Assembly: GCF_006540305.1 (NCBI RefSeq)
Contig: NZ_BJOR01000001.1
Coordinates: 1,302,001 to 1,366,000, forward strand
Direction of reading: 5' to 3'
Length of the DNA: 64,000 bases
Source: Streptomyces sp. 6-11-2
Lineage (GTDB): Bacteria; Actinomycetota; Actinomycetes; Streptomycetales; Streptomycetaceae
Position 1 is the first letter of the stretch. Every line of letters starts with the position of its first letter. The position numbers and the translations under genes are program-made. The notes under the pieces are model-generated. The model was not told the DNA's origin, made no database searches, and was given only the letters and a program-made list of their open reading frames with translations. This document shows positions 61,503 through 64,000 of the stretch, piece by piece.

Positions 61503-62741
61503 TCAGGACACCGGGCGCGAATCCACCCACATCAGCTCGAACTCTTCGCGATAGGCGGAGAAGAGCCCACCCTCGTCGATCTCGCCGGGTTTGACCACCT
61601 TGTTCCCGTTCCGCAGGACGAAGACGGGGGCCTCCATGCCACGGCTGCGCCGCAGATAGGACTGCACGACCGCGATGCCGTCGGAGCCGTCGCCGTCGAT
61701 CAGGTAGGCGGTGACGCGGGGAGTCTCGTCGTAGACCTGGATCTCGAAGGCGCCCGGGTCGCGCAGCCGGCCGCGCACCCGGCGCATGTGGAGGATGTTC
61801 ATCTCCACCGAGCGGCTCAGCTCCCCGCGCTTGAGCCCGAGTTCGCGCTCGCGCCGCTTCACCGCGCTGGAGGCCGGGTTCAGGAACAGCAGCCGCACCC
61901 GGCAGCCGGACTCGGCGAGCCGCACCAGGCGGCGGCCGGAGAAGTTCTGCACGAGCAGGTTCAGACCGATGCCGATGACGTCCAGGCGGCGGGCGCCGCC
62001 GAAGATGTCCTCGGCCGGGAACTGGCGCAGCAGCCGCACCCGGTCGGGGTGCACCGCGACCACGTCCGCGTACCGGTCGCCGACGAGGTCCTCGACCGCG
62101 TCGACCGGGAGCCGCCGGGCGGAGGGCACGTCACCGCCGGTGCCGAGGATGTCGAGCAGTCGCGCGGAGGCCCGCTCGGCCTGACTGAGCACCGTCTCGG
62201 ACAGGGCCCGGTTGCGGGAGACGACGTTGCGGGTCACCTCCAGCTCGTCCAGGGCGAGTTCGACGTCCCGGCGCTCGTCTATGTAGGGCGCGAAGCACGG
62301 CCAGTGCTGCACCACCAGCTCACGCAGCTGCGGCAGGGTGAGGAAGCTGATCACGTTGTCGTCGGCCGGGTCGAGCAAGTAGCCCTTGCGGCGGCTGACT
62401 TCGCGTACCGCGACGGCCCGCTGCACCCACTCCTGACCGGCCGGTCCGGCGGCGGCCACCACCCAGTCGTCGCCGTGGACGGGCTCGTAGACGGGGCGCA
62501 GCACGGCGGCCACGACGGCGCGCAGCCGCTGTTCGACGAGGTTCAGCCAGATGTAGGCGCGGCCGGCCCGCTGGGCGCGCGTGCGCACCTCTCGCCAGGC
62601 GCCCGCGTCCCAGTCCAGCTCCGGCCCGATGGCACCCGCGTCCATCGGCCGGGCGAGGGACACCGCACCGGACGGGACGTCTGCGGAGTGCCCCTCGTGA
62701 CCCTCGTCACCAGGGGGCAGCTCCAGGCCTCCCGAGCCCAC
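61503..62741 (-). CDS. SAV2148-type HEPN-domain protein
   Basis: This 412-residue protein is strongly conserved in Streptomyces as I recall it (LDWDAGAWREVRTRAQRAGRAYIWLNLVEQRLRAVVAAVLRP at the N-terminus, MDAGAIGPELD start region, C-terminal GGLFSAYREEFELMWVDSRPVS). It is described as HEPN-domain; the first half shows long helices with R-x-x-x-x-H-like residues not verified. GTG 62741 has GGAAGG upstream and matches the family start GSGGLELPPGDEGHEG; a TTG at 62783 is less likely. Function unknown; possible RNase or stress effector. Confidence 0.85.
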   Translation of the reverse strand: MGSGGLELPPGDEGHEGHSADVPSGAVSLARPMDAGAIGPELDWDAGAWREVRTRAQRAGRAYIWLNLVEQRLRAVVAAVLRPVYEPVHGDDWVVAAAGPAGQEWVQRAVAVREVSRRKGYLLDPADDNVISFLTLPQLRELVVQHWPCFAPYIDERRDVELALDELEVTRNVVSRNRALSETVLSQAERASARLLDILGTGGDVPSARRLPVDAVEDLVGDRYADVVAVHPDRVRLLRQFPAEDIFGGARRLDVIGIGLNLLVQNFSGRRLVRLAESGCRVRLLFLNPASSAVKRRERELGLKRGELSRSVEMNILHMRRVRGRLRDPGAFEIQVYDETPRVTAYLIDGDGSDGIAVVQSYLRRSRGMEAPVFVLRNGNKVVKPGEIDEGGLFSAYREEFELMWVDSRPVS

Positions 62742-63411
62742 CCGTGCACCGCCTTCCGCTCCCCCGGGCACTCCCCGTCCCAACGATCAAGGAAGGGTAC
62801 TCCGGGAGCGGCGCGCGACGCAGCCGGATGCACAGCTCCTTTCTCAACTTCCGCACGCTATCTGCCCGTTCCGACGGGCCGGGGCCTGCCGAGTGAGCTG
62901 ATTCATAGCCGGTGACCGGCACCGGCCGCCGTCCGCGTCCCGGGCGGCGCCGTACGCCCCGTGCCCGCCACCCCGCCGGGTGAGGGCCGGTCAGCCCGTT
63001 GACCCACGGGCACGCCGGGCAGGAACCGCGTCCTGCGGCAGCGGCGCGGAGTGCTGCCGCATCCGGGTTCCGGCGCGCGGAGCGCCCTGGGGGCTGCCCG
63101 GCGGAGCCGGACGAAAGCGAACGCGTGTACCGGCATCCGCCGATCGGGGTGATCGCACCGGAAGGAAGGACTCCGCCCGCGTGATCCTCGTCCGGGCAGG
63201 TCCGGACCCGGATGGTGCCGAGGGCGCAGACCTCCTGGAGCGCTGCTCCAGGAGGCGGCCCGAGCCGGGACTCCCCTCTCCTCCGGGGAGGGGAGCATCC
63301 AACCCACCGGTTCGGCACACGGACGTGCGTCATAGGCGCATCCCCGACTTTCGTGGAGACTCGGAGTCAAGGCGCCACCCGCGGCGCCGCACACCTGAAA
63401 GAGTCTTGTCC
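62742..63411. other. 670-bp intergenic region upstream of glgX, with two hairpins
   Basis: This region between divergent HEPN and glgX genes has no recognised ORF. It holds a 10-bp perfect stem CCTCCTGGAG/CTCCAGGAGG (63231-63255) and an 8-bp stem CTCCCCTC/GAGGGGAG (63271-63295) back-to-back, ~120-180 bp upstream of glgX. They could be a terminator for an unseen transcript or a regulatory leader for glgX. Confidence 0.6.
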
Positions 63412-64000
63412 ATGCAGGTCTGGCCTGGAGAGGCGTACCCACTCGGCGCCACGTACGACGGCGCCGGCACCAACTTCGCGGTCTTCACGGAGGCCGCGGA
63501 CCGAGTGGAGCTGTGTCTGCTGCACGACGACGGCTCGGAGACGGCGGTGGAACTGCGGGAGAGCGACGCCTTCGTCCGGCACGCGTACGTGCCCGGTGTC
63601 ATGCCGGGACAGCGGTACGGGTTCCGGGTGCACGGTCCGTACGCCCCGGAGCGCGGACTGCTCTGCAACTCGGCGAAGCTGCTGCTCGACCCGTACGCGC
63701 GTGCGATCAGCGGCTCGATCCGGTGGGGCGAGGAGGTGTACGGCTACCACTTCGACGACCCCGGCCGGCGCAACGACCTGGACTCCGCGCCGCACACCAT
63801 GACGTCCGTCGTGGTCAACCCGTACTTCGACTGGGGCGACGACCGGCTGCCGCGCCGCGGCTACCACGAGACGGTGATCTACGAGGCCCATGTCAAGGGC
63901 CTCACCATGCGGCACCCGGGGCTGCCCGAGGAACTGCGCGGCACCTACGCGGGTCTCGCCCACCCGGCGGTCATCGACCATCTGACCGAACTCGGCGTCA
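63412..64000 (+). CDS. glgX: Glycogen debranching enzyme (GlgX), 3' end beyond window
   Basis: From ATG 63412 the protein starts MQVWPGEAYPLGATYDGAG with CBM48-type YPLGATYDGAGTNFAVFTEAADRVELCL and HGPYAPERGLLCNSAKLLLDPYARAI, then the start of the GH13 barrel YHETVIYEAHVKGLTMRHPGLPEELRGTYAGLAHPAVIDHLTELGV. It hydrolyses alpha-1,6 branches of glycogen. The frame is open at the window end; the catalytic region is not included. Confidence 0.95.
   Translation, partial: MQVWPGEAYPLGATYDGAGTNFAVFTEAADRVELCLLHDDGSETAVELRESDAFVRHAYVPGVMPGQRYGFRVHGPYAPERGLLCNSAKLLLDPYARAISGSIRWGEEVYGYHFDDPGRRNDLDSAPHTMTSVVVNPYFDWGDDRLPRRGYHETVIYEAHVKGLTMRHPGLPEELRGTYAGLAHPAVIDHLTELGV

Overview
The window is very GC-rich, has tightly packed genes with ATGA overlaps, GTG starts and strongly GC-biased third codon positions, and encodes a typical Streptomyces gene set: a DUF2637 protein, WhiJ/AbaA-type XRE–DUF397–ATPase genes, a SAV2148-type HEPN protein, a covalent-FAD alditol oxidase, and a CebR-boxed cellulase/LPMO pair. 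I read it as a chromosomal segment of a Streptomyces species, probably from a core-to-arm transition zone because accessory and decaying genes are mixed with conserved ones. No rRNA, tRNA, CRISPR array, integrase or complete insertion sequence was recognised.

Layout. 0–10.5 kb: DUF2637 protein, HATPase anti-sigma-type protein, ThDP-dependent pyruvate dehydrogenase (PoxB type), a long PP2C-like phosphatase, a TrmB/LuxR-type regulator, an ada–alkA/ogt alkylation-repair pair and rsgA. 10.7–18.3 kb: a small hypoxia/dormancy-like island with a decayed narI, a PPOX-fold flavin protein, an Acg-type nitroreductase, an HTH–PPOX protein, a CBS–BON protein, a DevR/DosR/OsdR-type response regulator without its kinase, and a phosphoketolase. 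Several intergenic regions carry similar 14-bp dyads. 18.5–25.4 kb: a membrane protein with an outside cellulose-binding module, a radical SAM protein, aldO, and the ATPase/XRE/DUF397/hydrolase cluster. 25.6–29.6 kb: a secreted Gly-rich protein with a His-rich tail, then a promoter with a perfect CebR box driving a GH12 cellulase and an AA10 LPMO.

29.6–42.4 kb: assorted metabolic enzymes (PEP mutase family, DinB, VOC, mmuM, esterase, ThuA, BrkB, AidB-type acyl-CoA dehydrogenase), a wrecked GAF-type regulator, a secreted protein whose stop codon abuts a MITE-like palindromic element, and a GNAT acetyltransferase. 42.5–52.1 kb: a complete assimilatory sulfate operon (leader peptide, sulfite reductase, Zn-ribbon, cysH, cysC, cysD, cysN, sulfonate-type ABC transporter, sirohydrochlorin chelatase). 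Its leader region looks like a cysteine-responsive attenuator. 52.3–64 kb: DsbA-like protein, ketopantoate reductase, aldo/keto reductase, DUF1697, MMPL transporter, macrolide-type glycosyltransferase, APH-family kinase, 3'-5' exonuclease, HEPN protein and the start of glgX.

A recurring oddity is short tandem duplication at gene 3' ends and in intergenic DNA, with units of 7, 8, about 25, 27, 31, about 59 and about 144 bp. The most striking array copies the 3' end of mmuM four more times as non-coding remnants. Functional calls rest on motif recognition and recalled family knowledge; no searches were run.
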